A stretch of 64,000 nucleotides of DNA from VRUE01 sp963822295 (GTDB taxonomy: Bacteria; Actinomycetota; Thermoleophilia; Solirubrobacterales; 70-9), in the NCBI GenBank assembly GCA_963822295.1, contig CAWGHD010000002.1, positions 2,046,001 to 2,110,000 on the forward strand. Direction: 5' to 3'. Below, in pieces: positions 8,079 through 15,750 of this stretch. Below the pieces are notes generated by a model. That model was not told where the DNA came from, searched no databases, and saw nothing but the letters and a program-made list of their open reading frames with translations. The position numbers and the translations under genes are program-made. Within the stretch, counting starts at the first letter, position 1. Each line of letters starts with the position of its first letter.

Positions 8079-9043
8079 GCGAGACCACCAGCGAGCGCGT
8101 CCACGTGACCCGGTCGCGGGCGAAGCCCGGCGGCACGGCCGCCGAGACCGACGGGACGATTCCGTTTCGCCGCGCCCGCAAGCCGCCCTGGCTGAAGGTG
8201 CCCGCCCCCGGCGGGCCCAACTACCGCCGGCTCAAGGCGGAGATCGGCTCCGAGGGCCTGCACACGGTCTGCGAGGAGGCGAACTGCCCCAACGTCGGCG
8301 AGTGCTGGGAGCGCGGCACCGCGACCTTCATGATCCTCGGCGACACCTGCACCCGCCGCTGCGGCTTCTGCAACGTGAAGACCGGGGTGCCGACCTGGAA
8401 CGACCCGCTCGAGCCCGCCCGCGTCGCCCGCCAGGTCAAGCAGATGGGGCTGCGGCACGCGGTCGTCACCTCGGTGGACCGCGACGACCTGCCCGACTAC
8501 GGGGCGAGCGCCTTCGTCGGCGTGATCCGCTCGATCAGGATGCAGGCGCCGGGCTGCAGGGTCGAGGTCCTCACCCCCGACTTCCGCGGCCAGGAGATGC
8601 CGCTCGCCAAGGTGATCGCCGAGCGGCCGGACGTCTTCAACCACAACGTCGAGACCGTGCCCAGCCTCTATCCGAAGGCACGGCGCGGGTCGCGGTTCCT
8701 GCGCTCGGCGCGGGTCCTGCGCCTGGCCAAGGAGATGGGCGGGGAGCGGGTGGTGACGAAGTCCGGGCTGATGGTCGGCCTCGGCGAGAGCTTCGAGGAG
8801 ATGGTCGAGGCCTTCGGGATCCTGCGCGAGCACCGGGTCCAGGTGCTCACCGTCGGCCAGTACCTGCGGCCGACCGAGAACCACCTGCCGGTCGTGCGCT
8901 ACTGGCACCCGGAGGAGTTCGCGGCACTGGAGAAGGTCGCCTACGAGATGGGTTTCGAGTCGGTCGCCTCCGGGCCGCTGGTCCGCTCCAGCTACCACGC
9001 CGACCAGAACCTGCCCGACCGCGCCCGCCTCGGGGCCGGTTGA
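8075..9043 (+). CDS. lipA: Lipoyl synthase
   Basis: A 322-residue radical SAM enzyme that inserts two sulfurs into octanoyl-lipoyl domains. The auxiliary cluster cysteines are C66, C71 and C77 (CEEANCPNVGEC). The radical SAM cysteines are C92, C96 and C99 (CTRRCGFC). The C-terminal RSSYHAD supplies the conserved RSSY serine that ligates the auxiliary cluster. Length and motif order match the family. The start is GTG at 8075, overlapping the lipB stop by four bases. Confidence 0.96.
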   Translation: MSETTSERVHVTRSRAKPGGTAAETDGTIPFRRARKPPWLKVPAPGGPNYRRLKAEIGSEGLHTVCEEANCPNVGECWERGTATFMILGDTCTRRCGFCNVKTGVPTWNDPLEPARVARQVKQMGLRHAVVTSVDRDDLPDYGASAFVGVIRSIRMQAPGCRVEVLTPDFRGQEMPLAKVIAERPDVFNHNVETVPSLYPKARRGSRFLRSARVLRLAKEMGGERVVTKSGLMVGLGESFEEMVEAFGILREHRVQVLTVGQYLRPTENHLPVVRYWHPEEFAALEKVAYEMGFESVASGPLVRSSYHADQNLPDRARLGAG

Positions 9044-9085
9044 AAAAGCTCGATTGCCGTGGGGAAATCTGCGAACATCCGTCCA

Positions 9086-10759
9086 ATGAGCCGGCGTCGC
9101 GTCCTCGCTTTCTGCCTCACGCTGGGCGCCACGGCGGTGTTGGCGCTGCCGGCGCTCGCCGGCGCTCGCATCGCCTACGTCACCGGCTCGGGCTACACCT
9201 CCCACGTGGCGCCGGTGGATCTGGCGGCCGGGGTGTTCGGCGCAGAGATCCCGATCTCGGGCGAGGGCTCGCCGCTCGACGTGGCGATCATCCCCAACGG
9301 GAAAACCGCCTACGTGACCGGGAACGGCGACGTCGTGCCGATCGACGTCGCGACCAACGCCGCGGGGCCGTCGATCGACACCGGCATCCAGTCCTGCCCC
9401 AGGGCGATCGCGACCAAGCCCGACGGGACCCGCGTCTACGTCACCGACTCCTGCGAGGGCTCCGTCTCGGTGATCGACGTCGCGACCGGCACCGAGCTGA
9501 CCGACGTCCCGGTCGGCTCGCCGGACGGGATCGCCGTGACGGCGGATGGCTCCCGGGCATTGGTCACCAGCTTCTCGGAAGAATCCGTGATTCCGATCGA
9601 CCTCGCGACCAACACCGCCGGGACACCGATCCCGCTCGGCGATTACGGGCGCGGGATCGCGGTGACGCCGAATGGGGCCGCCGCCTACGTCGTCGTCCGC
9701 AACGACGACGAGGTCAGGCGCATCGACCTCGCGACCAACACCGTCGGTCCGGCGATCCCGGTCGCCGAATTCCCCGAAGAACTCGCGATCAGCCCGGACA
9801 GCTCGCGCGCCTACGTGGTCGGGAACAACCAGCCGGTGACCCCGATCGACCTCCTGACCGACACTCCCGGCACGGCGATCCCGATGGGCGGCAACTTTCT
9901 CGAGGATGTCGCGGTGATGCCGGACGGCAGCCGCGCCTGGGTGACCGACGAAGAACCGGGCAACAGGCTGGTGCCGATCGACATTCCCGGAAACACCCTC
10001 GGGACGCCGATCCCCGCCCTCGGCCGGCCGGCAGCGATCGCGATCGTGCCGAACCAGGGGCCGGTCGCCGCATTCACCGGCACGCCGAATCCGGTGCTGC
10101 GCGGCGAGACCGTCAACTTCAACGCCGGGACGAGCGCCGACTCCGACGGCTCGGTCACCCGCTACGACTGGGACTTCGGCGACGGAACCATCCTCGAGAA
10201 CGGCGGCCCGACACCGCACCACACCTACTCCTTCGGCGGCACCTACACCGTGACCCTGACCGTCACCGACAACGAGGGCTGCTCGCTGGAGATCGTCTTC
10301 CCGGGGCAGACCGCCCACTGCAACGGCGGCCCCCCGGCCCGGACCAGCCACCAGCTTCAGGTCAACCCGAAATGCATCACGGTCAACGGCAGCGCCAGCA
10401 CCTTCGTGCCCAAATACCGCCCGGCCCGCGTCGCGCCGGGCCTACGCGTGCGACTCGCCGCCAGCTCCCCGGCCAAACTCAGCGTCGACCCGACGATGAC
10501 CTGGACCAAAGGCGGCGGCGGCAAAGCGAGCCTGCCGAACCTGACGACGACGGTGCAGCAGTGGCGCCGGGTCCGCTTCCTGATCCCCGGCAACCTGCGC
10601 GACAGGCTGCCGCTCGGGACCTCCGTGAAACTGCACCTCAGGATCGAGGCCACCCCGCTCGACGAAACGCTCTGCGGCGGCCAGGCGACCGAGCGCACGC
10701 TGCGGCTCAAGGTAGTGAAGGTGATCCCGGGCGTTGTCCAGGCCGGCCGCGTTCCGTAG
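9086..10759 (+). CDS. Secreted YVTN-type beta-propeller protein with a PKD domain
   Basis: A 557-residue exported protein. A signal peptide (MSRRRVLAFCLTLGATAVLA, then LPALAGA) precedes about seven YVTN-type blades (IAYVTGSG, TAYVTGNGD, RVYVTDSC, VPIDVATNA) to about residue 325. A PKD domain follows at roughly 335-420, with YDWDFGDGT and HTYSFGGTYTVTLTVTDNEG. The last 120 residues are an unassigned beta-rich domain. PKD and YVTN propellers are generally adhesion or polysaccharide/protein interaction modules; the ligand is unknown. The ATG at 9086 is chosen over an earlier GTG because it directly precedes the signal peptide. The gene converges with 10775-11176. Confidence 0.85.
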   Translation: MSRRRVLAFCLTLGATAVLALPALAGARIAYVTGSGYTSHVAPVDLAAGVFGAEIPISGEGSPLDVAIIPNGKTAYVTGNGDVVPIDVATNAAGPSIDTGIQSCPRAIATKPDGTRVYVTDSCEGSVSVIDVATGTELTDVPVGSPDGIAVTADGSRALVTSFSEESVIPIDLATNTAGTPIPLGDYGRGIAVTPNGAAAYVVVRNDDEVRRIDLATNTVGPAIPVAEFPEELAISPDSSRAYVVGNNQPVTPIDLLTDTPGTAIPMGGNFLEDVAVMPDGSRAWVTDEEPGNRLVPIDIPGNTLGTPIPALGRPAAIAIVPNQGPVAAFTGTPNPVLRGETVNFNAGTSADSDGSVTRYDWDFGDGTILENGGPTPHHTYSFGGTYTVTLTVTDNEGCSLEIVFPGQTAHCNGGPPARTSHQLQVNPKCITVNGSASTFVPKYRPARVAPGLRVRLAASSPAKLSVDPTMTWTKGGGGKASLPNLTTTVQQWRRVRFLIPGNLRDRLPLGTSVKLHLRIEATPLDETLCGGQATERTLRLKVVKVIPGVVQAGRVP

Positions 10760-10774
10760 CCGCGGCGCTCGGGC

Positions 10775-11176
10775 TCAGGCCAGTTCGATCTTCTCCGGGT
10801 TGGTCGGGTCGTAGGCGACGTCGATCGTGCGCCCGGCCTCGATCACGCCGAGCCGGCCCGCCGAGAACTTGCGCTTGGTCTGGAACGGGAGCCCCCCGCC
10901 CTTCGGCCGGACCTCGAGCGTCAGCTCGACCATCTGGTAGCCGGCGACCGAGCCGGTCGTCGCCTGGGCGTCGAGGATCGTCGCCTTGGCCCGCTGCATG
11001 CCGGCGGCCGGCTTGTCGCGTTTGCTCGGGGCGTCGAGGTAGGCGAGCGTGAGCCCGCCAAGGCCCACGCCGATCGCGCCGCCGATCAGCCCCGGCCTCG
11101 CCGCATCCGGCCCAACCACCGCTGCCACGATCATGACCAGTGTCCCGATGAGCATCAACACCCCGATGACGAACAC
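10775..11176 (-). CDS. Small membrane-anchored protein, DUF3592-like
   Basis: A 133-residue protein with two hydrophobic helices at the N-terminus (LMLIGTLVMIVAAVV and GLIGGAIGVGLGGLTLAYL). A beta-rich soluble domain ends in VIEAGRTIDVAYDPTNPEKIEL. The last segment has the pattern 'basic/hydrophobic, V-x-Y/V-DP-x-(N/D)' seen in DUF3592-like domains. A similar ending (IPVKVDPNDHSQLMF) occurs in the divergent neighbour at 11274, so the two may share a fold. GTG at 11176 is the likely start. Function unknown. Confidence 0.65.
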   Translation of the reverse strand: MFVIGVLMLIGTLVMIVAAVVGPDAARPGLIGGAIGVGLGGLTLAYLDAPSKRDKPAAGMQRAKATILDAQATTGSVAGYQMVELTLEVRPKGGGLPFQTKRKFSAGRLGVIEAGRTIDVAYDPTNPEKIELA

Positions 11177-11273
11177 GTGGTGAATTTACACCGAAATCAC
11201 CCCTGGGCGATAGGGTCGGCTCGACAAACCCGGGGAGACTGCAGGGGTCCCCTGATCAAAAGGAGAGCATCTG

Positions 11274-11672
11274 ATGGGCATGTTCAAGGACATGAGGGAC
11301 CTCAGCAAGGCCGGCAAGGAGATGAAGAAGGAACGGGGCGGCAGCATGAAAATGATGAAGGACGGCCTCGCCCAGGCGAATCAGATGGTGCAGGGCGTGC
11401 AGGCCGACCAGGAGCTCGCCGAGCGGCTCGCCAACGAAGGCGTCGACGGCACAGCGACGATCATCCAGATGCAGGCCACCGGCGCCAACATCAACATGCA
11501 GCCCGAGCTTCAGTTCCAACTGACCGTGGACGTCGGCGGCAGCCAGTCGACGGTGACCCACACCCAGGTCGTCTCCCCTGCCGTGATCGGCCAGCTCCAG
11601 CCCGGGGCGCAGATCCCGGTCAAGGTGGACCCGAACGACCACTCGCAGCTGATGTTCGGCCTCGCGGGCTAG
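11274..11672 (+). CDS. Small hypothetical protein with N-terminal charged helix
   Basis: A 132-residue protein starting MGMFKDMRDLSKAGKEMKKE, a highly charged amphipathic helix rich in Met and Lys. It is followed by a beta-rich domain ending VIGQLQPGAQIPVKVDPND. There is no signal peptide or membrane segment. AAAGGAGA is 8 bases before the ATG, a good ribosome binding site. It is divergent from 10775-11176, whose C-terminal domain ends with a similar motif. Function unknown. A possible cytoplasmic counterpart of the membrane-anchored neighbour is inference only. Confidence 0.75.
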   Translation: MGMFKDMRDLSKAGKEMKKERGGSMKMMKDGLAQANQMVQGVQADQELAERLANEGVDGTATIIQMQATGANINMQPELQFQLTVDVGGSQSTVTHTQVVSPAVIGQLQPGAQIPVKVDPNDHSQLMFGLAG

Positions 11673-11674
11673 CG

Positions 11675-11908
11675 CTGGCGCCTCGAAGCGAGCCACAACC
11701 GGGCCTCGGCCGCGCGATCAGGAAGCTGAGAGCCGACCGCGGCCTCAGCCAGGAGGAGCTCGGCCTCCGCGCCGAGATCCACCCGACCTGGATCAGCCAC
11801 CTCGAGAGCGGCCGCAACAATCCCGCCTGGGGCAGCGTGCGGCGGATCGCGGCCGCTCTCGACGTGCCGGTCTCCGAGCTGGCGAAGCTAGCGGAGGAGC
11901 TCGAGTAG
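11675..11908 (+). CDS. XRE-family helix-turn-helix regulator, probable CTG start
   Basis: A compact 77-residue DNA-binding protein made almost entirely of one XRE/Cro-type HTH: AIRKLRADRGLSQEELGLRAEIHPTWISHLESGRNNPAWGSVRRIAAALDVPVSEL. No ATG, GTG or TTG lies in frame between the stop of the previous gene (11672) and the HTH, so a CTG at 11675 or another weak start is needed. Alternatively translation could be coupled to the upstream gene. The small size suggests a dimeric repressor of local genes, but no target is visible. A strong hairpin follows the stop. Confidence 0.7.
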   Translation: MAPRSEPQPGLGRAIRKLRADRGLSQEELGLRAEIHPTWISHLESGRNNPAWGSVRRIAAALDVPVSELAKLAEELE

Positions 11909-11922
11909 CCGGGGTGCACCAC

Positions 11923-11967
11923 ATCGCATCAACTTCGCCATGCATTGCATGGCGAAGTTGATGCGAT
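11923..11967. terminator. AT-rich hairpin between convergent genes, family copy B
   Basis: A perfect 21-bp stem with a 3-base ATT loop. The left arm starts ATCGCATCAACTTCGCC and the right arm is its exact complement, followed by TT. It separates the convergent HTH gene and tRNA-Ala. Sequence and position resemble the hairpin at 5661-5709, so it is probably both a bidirectional terminator and a member of a dispersed palindrome family. Confidence 0.7.
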
Positions 11968-11979
11968 TTGAGAATGCGA

Positions 11980-12052
11980 TGGAGCCAGCCGGGATCGAAC
12001 CGGCGACCTCCGCCGTGCAAGGGCGGCGCTCTGCCAGCTGAGCTATGGCCCC
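11980..12052 (-). tRNA. tRNA-Ala (anticodon TGC)
   Basis: A 73-nt cloverleaf on the minus strand. The acceptor is GGGGCCA paired with TGGCTCC plus discriminator A. The D arm AGCTCAGCTGGCAGAGC, anticodon arm CCGCC-CTTGCAC-GGCGG and T arm GCCGGTTCGATCCCGGC are all present. The anticodon TGC reads Ala codons. CCA is not encoded. Confidence 0.97.
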
Positions 12053-12080
12053 GCACCTGAAAGTCTAGGCGCGCGCGGCG

Positions 12081-13043
12081 CTAATCGTCGAAGTCAAAGT
12101 CCTTGGGGGGCTTCTGCTCGAACCAGAGCTGGTCGTCCTCGGGCGCCTCCTCGAGGAAGTCCGGGGTCTCCTCGAGCACGTCCTCCTCGTCCTTGCCGCG
12201 GCGCTCGGCGACGGGCTGTTCCTCGGAGATCGGCTCGCGGAGATCGGTGTGTTCCTCGGAGATCGGCTCGTGCTCGTCGGTGCGTGCGACCTCGTGCTCG
12301 TCGGTGCGGGGCACCTCGTGCTCCTCGGAGATCGGCTCGGAGTCGTCCTCGGGCTTGTCCTGGATCGGGGCCTCGAGCGCCTGGTCGAGCTCGTCGGAGA
12401 GACGCTGCTCGTCGAAGAAGTCGTCCTCGTCCTCCAGCTCCTCGTCGCTCTCCTCGTCGGCGCTGGGCAGCTTCTCCGCCGGGCCGAGGCGGGGCTCCCC
12501 GATCTCCTCGGCGACGAGCTCCTCGTCGGGAGGCGCCGGCGCCGGCGGGGCGAAGGACTCCTCGACGTCGTACATCTCGGTCGGCTGGTCGGCGATCGCG
12601 TGGCGCTCTTCGGTCGTGTGCCCGCCGGGCTCCGGCGGGGCGGGGACGGCCTCGTGTTCGGCGGCCGAGGGCTCCTCGGCAACCGGCTGCTCCTCGGTGG
12701 CCGGCTTCTTCTCCTCCTCGCCGGCCTCGGCCTCGGGCGCGGTCTCCTCGCTCTCGACCGGCGGCCCCTCCTGGATGTCCACCATCTCCCGGCGGGGTGG
12801 CGGGGCGGGGTCCCTCGGCTGCGCCTCGTCGAGGTCGGGCTGGGACATGAACTCGGTCGGCGCCTCGGCCGCGGGGTCGGTCGCGACCCCCCCTGCCTCC
12901 GGCCCGGGCGGCTGCTCCTCGGCGCCGGGCCGCTCGGCCTGGCCGAACGCCTGATCCTCGAGCTGCTTCAGCTCGGAATCGTCGGCGCCATGCTGGCGCT
13001 TGAGCTCGAGATGCTCCCTTATTGCCTCGTCGAGAATGCCCAT
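12081..13043 (-). CDS. Very acidic, low-complexity protein with EEH/DEH repeats
   Basis: A 320-residue protein. The first 30 residues form a likely helix (MGILDEAIREHLELKRQHGA, then DDSELKQLEDQAFGQ). The rest is Glu/Asp/Pro-rich and probably disordered, with a degenerate tandem repeat near the C-terminus (SEEHEVPRTDEHEVARTDEH, then EPISEEHTDL). The tail is DFDFDD. There is no signal peptide, so it is probably cytoplasmic. It lies between two tRNA-Ala genes and is transcribed in the same direction as tRNA-Ala(TGC), 28 bases upstream of it. The conserved-looking N-terminal helix with a variable acidic tail suggests a binding or assembly role, but no function is recognised. Confidence 0.8.
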   Translation of the reverse strand: MGILDEAIREHLELKRQHGADDSELKQLEDQAFGQAERPGAEEQPPGPEAGGVATDPAAEAPTEFMSQPDLDEAQPRDPAPPPRREMVDIQEGPPVESEETAPEAEAGEEEKKPATEEQPVAEEPSAAEHEAVPAPPEPGGHTTEERHAIADQPTEMYDVEESFAPPAPAPPDEELVAEEIGEPRLGPAEKLPSADEESDEELEDEDDFFDEQRLSDELDQALEAPIQDKPEDDSEPISEEHEVPRTDEHEVARTDEHEPISEEHTDLREPISEEQPVAERRGKDEEDVLEETPDFLEEAPEDDQLWFEQKPPKDFDFDD

Positions 13044-13098
13044 AAGCCTGTTCCTTGGGGGAAGCTAAACCCTATGCGGTTATCCTTGCCGTTGCCAG

Positions 13099-13124
13099 CG
13101 GCTGGGAAGGATCCTTCCCAGCCG
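13099..13124. repeat. Perfect 26-bp palindrome just upstream of tRNA-Ala(CGC)
   Basis: CGGCTGGGAAGGA followed by its exact reverse complement, with no spacer. It ends 7 bases before tRNA-Ala(CGC) and lies 55 bases upstream of the divergent acidic protein gene. It could be a regulator binding site or a processing/termination hairpin; there is no U tract. Confidence 0.6.
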
Positions 13125-13131
13125 TTCGCGC

Positions 13132-13204
13132 GGGGCTATAGCTCAGCTGGCAGAGCGCCTGGATCGCACCCAGGAGGTCGCCGGTTCGAATCCGGCTAGC
13201 TCCA
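13132..13204 (+). tRNA. tRNA-Ala (anticodon CGC)
   Basis: A 73-nt cloverleaf with acceptor GGGGCTA paired with TAGCTCC and discriminator A. D arm AGCTCAGCTGGCAGAGC, anticodon arm CCTGG-ATCGCAC-CCAGG and T arm GCCGGTTCGAATCCGGC are present. The anticodon CGC reads GCG, a frequent Ala codon in this GC-rich sequence. Confidence 0.97.
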
Positions 13205-13260
13205 TTCCCGCTTGGCCGCGCTGCGAGAATCGAAGGCGCCGACCCCCAAGGAGGTTCCGG

Positions 13261-13662
13261 ATGGCCGAGTTTCCCCTCCCCGAGGAAGGGATTGCGCTGA
13301 CCCATTTCGTCGTCTCCGCCGACGTCGAGCGCTCGCGCCGCTTCTACGCCGATGTGCTCGGCGGCGAGACTGTCCAGACGGGCGAGCCGTCGGCCGTCGC
13401 GCTCGCCAATAGCTGGATAATCATCAACGTGGGCGGGGGCCCGACGGAGGACAAGCCGACCGTCACGCTCGAAGCGCCCCCCGACCCCGATCGGGTGAGC
13501 AGCTTCATGAACATCCGCGTGGCGGACATACAGGCGGTCTATGCGGAGTGGAGCGGGCGTGGGGCAGAGTTCCTCACGCCTCCCGAAAAGCGCAAGACCG
13601 AGTACCGCTGCTACCTACGCGATCCGGACGGTCACCTGATCGAGATTGGGCAATCGCTCTGA
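13261..13662 (+). CDS. VOC-superfamily (glyoxalase/bleomycin resistance) protein
   Basis: A 133-residue single-subunit VOC protein. The first beta-alpha-beta unit is ALTHFVVSADVERSRRFYADVLGG. The second metal/substrate half contains NIRVADIQAVYAEWSGRGAEFLTPP and ends in RDPDGHLIEIGQS, with the conserved C-terminal Glu ligand. GGAGGTTCCGG precedes the ATG at 13261. It stands alone downstream of tRNA-Ala(CGC), so the substrate cannot be inferred. A second VOC gene is at 29617. Confidence 0.88.
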   Translation: MAEFPLPEEGIALTHFVVSADVERSRRFYADVLGGETVQTGEPSAVALANSWIIINVGGGPTEDKPTVTLEAPPDPDRVSSFMNIRVADIQAVYAEWSGRGAEFLTPPEKRKTEYRCYLRDPDGHLIEIGQSL

Positions 13663-13665
13663 GCG

Positions 13666-14424
13666 CTAACCGGCTGTGGCCACCGAGCGCAACGGCTCCA
13701 GCCACGCCGCGGGGATGAGCGGAGGCGTGTCCCCGGGGTAGACGGCAATCGCGCGCCGGGCGAGGCGACAGGCGGGGCGGTCCTCGATCAGCGGTCGCAG
13801 GTCCTGCAGGGTCATGGCCAGCCGCACGCTCGCTCCGATCTGGAAGTCGGCAGCGTTGAGCTGCTCGCCGTCGAGCACGCCGGCGTCGATCCACTCGTCG
13901 ACCCGCTGCAGCAGGCCGTCGAGTCCGGCGAGGTTGGCCTGGACGGCCCCCTCGGTCGCCTCGTTGACGCGCACCCCGGCGGCGATGAACGGTGGGGCGA
14001 GACGCGCCCCGATCCGGATCGGGACCCCCATCCTCGAGCCCTCCATGTAGCTCCGGATAGATGCTGGATTCGTGCGCAGCGCCCAGAGCGCGACCTGCCG
14101 GATCGGGTGCTGGAGCTCGTCCTCGCCCCAGCGCTCCGCCTCCTCCACCGCGAGATGCCTCTCGGGGTCGTTGGGGAAGAGCGGCGGCTCCGGTCGCAGT
14201 CGGTCGAGCTCGCGCGAGATCTCGCGCGAGCCCTGGACCCGGTGGCGGTCGATCGCCAGCACCGGCACTGTGTTCTGCGGCAGGCGCATTCCCCTGTGCA
14301 CGATGATCCGGGACAGAAACGGGACGAGGTCGATCCGCGTGAAATCGATGCCCTTGTGTTCGAGCATCGCCTGCACCGCCATTGTCGGGTGTGAGCCCGG
14401 AAGCCCGTATAGCCTGGCCTTCAC
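13666..14424 (-). CDS. Glutathione S-transferase-like protein
   Basis: A 252-residue protein. The N-terminal thioredoxin-like domain is KARLYGLPGSHPTMAVQAMLEHKGIDF, with NTVPVLAIDRHRVQGSREI carrying the cis-proline (TVP) and the usual glutathione-binding segment near the (E/Q)SR motif. An all-helical C-terminal domain follows, ending with LNAADFQIGASVRLAM, the N-capping motif region of GST C-domains. GTG at 14424 is chosen as the first start before the conserved strand. Actinobacteria generally lack glutathione, so the true thiol or substrate is uncertain. It is divergent from 14494 with a 69-base gap. Confidence 0.82.
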   Translation of the reverse strand: MKARLYGLPGSHPTMAVQAMLEHKGIDFTRIDLVPFLSRIIVHRGMRLPQNTVPVLAIDRHRVQGSREISRELDRLRPEPPLFPNDPERHLAVEEAERWGEDELQHPIRQVALWALRTNPASIRSYMEGSRMGVPIRIGARLAPPFIAAGVRVNEATEGAVQANLAGLDGLLQRVDEWIDAGVLDGEQLNAADFQIGASVRLAMTLQDLRPLIEDRPACRLARRAIAVYPGDTPPLIPAAWLEPLRSVATAG

Positions 14425-14493
14425 CGCGCTCGAGTCTAGCTTTCCCGAAGGCCCATCCGGCCCCGGAGTCCTCCCCAAAACTAGACTCCCAGG

Positions 14494-15750
14494 ATGCGGC
14501 GGTCCGATCCAGCGAAGCGCGCCTCGATCGCCCTCGCAGCCACGATCGTCCTTGCGCAGCTCTTCGCTGCCGGCCACGCCCAGGGAAGGACCACGGTCGG
14601 CTTCTGGGCGGGTGAGGCGGTGCTCGGCTCGGATTGGCAGTCGCCCGGCACCTACTGGAACCGTCGGGACGTCCGCCCCTACACCCCCAAGCTGTGGGAC
14701 GTCCTGTCGCGCCATCGCATTCCGCTCTACTTCAACCTCCGCTACCGACGGGACTTCGGCCCCGTCCCGAAGGGCAAGCCCCACCGCACGGACGGGCTCG
14801 AGATCATCCGCGAAGCCAATCGGCGCGGGGTGCCGGTCTGGGGTTGGGTCCTGATCCCCTTCACGTCGGGCTATTGGGCCTGGGAGGGTGTGGGCGCAGA
14901 GGAGCTCCGCGCGGTCAGGTCGCTGCGGCGCTGGACGCGGGCGAAGGGAGTTCGGCTGCGCGGCATGGTGCTCGACCTGGAGCCACCGATCGACACGTCC
15001 TTCGATGCAAAAGCGTCGATCCTGGGCGGCGGCATCGACAGTTTGTTCCCTTCGCTTCTGCAGCAGACGATCAACCCCGCCAGGCAATGCTCGGCATGGA
15101 ACCGATACCGGCACATCTCGGTCTGGGCGAGGAAGCACCGCGTGAAGCTCGCCGCCACCCCGACCACGGTCGCCCTCGACGACCTCGAAGACAGCAACCT
15201 CGCGCTTCAGGACGCGAGCGAGTTCATCTTGCCCAAGGCGCACTGGCACAGGGTCTTCTTTCAGGCCTATCGGAGTGGGTTCGCCTACTACGGTGCGAGT
15301 AAGCGGCCCGGGTCGGGCCTCGTCTCCTCCTACCTTCGCTCAGCCCGCCGGTGGTTCGGGCGCAGGGGCCAGATCAGCCTCGGTGCGGCCGGGCGTCCCG
15401 GCTACAAACGCCTCTCGAGCCTCGTTCACGACGTCCGCCTGGCGGCGACGCTCGGCGCCGGGGACCTGCCGATCTACTCCCTGGAGAAGACCGTGAAGTC
15501 ATACGGCGGTCCGCGCGCGGTGCTGCGCCTCGCCCAGGCAGCGCGCCGTCCCTTCACCGGCAGGAAGGGTGCGGCGGCGACCGCCGCCGCGCCTCACGCC
15601 GAGACGCTCAGGGCGACGATCCGCCTCGCCGATACGGCCGCGGCGAACGCCACCCCGGCGATCAGCGAAGCGCTGGGCTCCGCGCGGCCGGCCAACCTCT
15701 GGCCCAACGCCTGCGCCAAGCCCCGCGGACCCAAGGGACCCGCCCGCTAG
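14494..15750 (+). CDS. Secreted protein of unknown function, possible TIM-barrel hydrolase
   Basis: A 418-residue exported protein with a signal peptide (SIALAATIVLAQLFAAGHAQG). Alternating strand/helix segments include PLYFNLRYRRDFG, VPVWGWVLIPFTSGYW, RGMVLDLEPPID and HRVKLAATPTTVAL, a pattern like a TIM barrel. Acidic residues sit at strand ends (DLE in VLDLEPP, DD in ALDDLED). This resembles glycoside-hydrolase-like domains, but no family signature is recognised, so the function is open. The C-terminal 60 residues are Ala-rich and end NACAKPRGPKGPAR. The stop shares a CTAG with the stop of the convergent peptidase gene. Confidence 0.75.
   Translation: MRRSDPAKRASIALAATIVLAQLFAAGHAQGRTTVGFWAGEAVLGSDWQSPGTYWNRRDVRPYTPKLWDVLSRHRIPLYFNLRYRRDFGPVPKGKPHRTDGLEIIREANRRGVPVWGWVLIPFTSGYWAWEGVGAEELRAVRSLRRWTRAKGVRLRGMVLDLEPPIDTSFDAKASILGGGIDSLFPSLLQQTINPARQCSAWNRYRHISVWARKHRVKLAATPTTVALDDLEDSNLALQDASEFILPKAHWHRVFFQAYRSGFAYYGASKRPGSGLVSSYLRSARRWFGRRGQISLGAAGRPGYKRLSSLVHDVRLAATLGAGDLPIYSLEKTVKSYGGPRAVLRLAQAARRPFTGRKGAAATAAAPHAETLRATIRLADTAAANATPAISEALGSARPANLWPNACAKPRGPKGPAR

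Noticed and set aside
7679..10351. An 890-codon minus-strand frame across lipB, lipA and the YVTN gene
   Set aside because: It is antisense to three well-supported genes, has arginine/aspartate/glycine-biased nonsense composition and no recognisable domain.
12240..12340. Tandem DNA repeat within the acidic protein gene as a mobile element
   Set aside because: It is a short degenerate in-frame repeat encoding EEH/DEH units, without terminal repeats or a transposase nearby.
15747..15750. CTAG overlap of two convergent stops as a regulatory site
   Set aside because: CTAG is self-complementary and simply supplies TAG on both strands; nothing else marks it.
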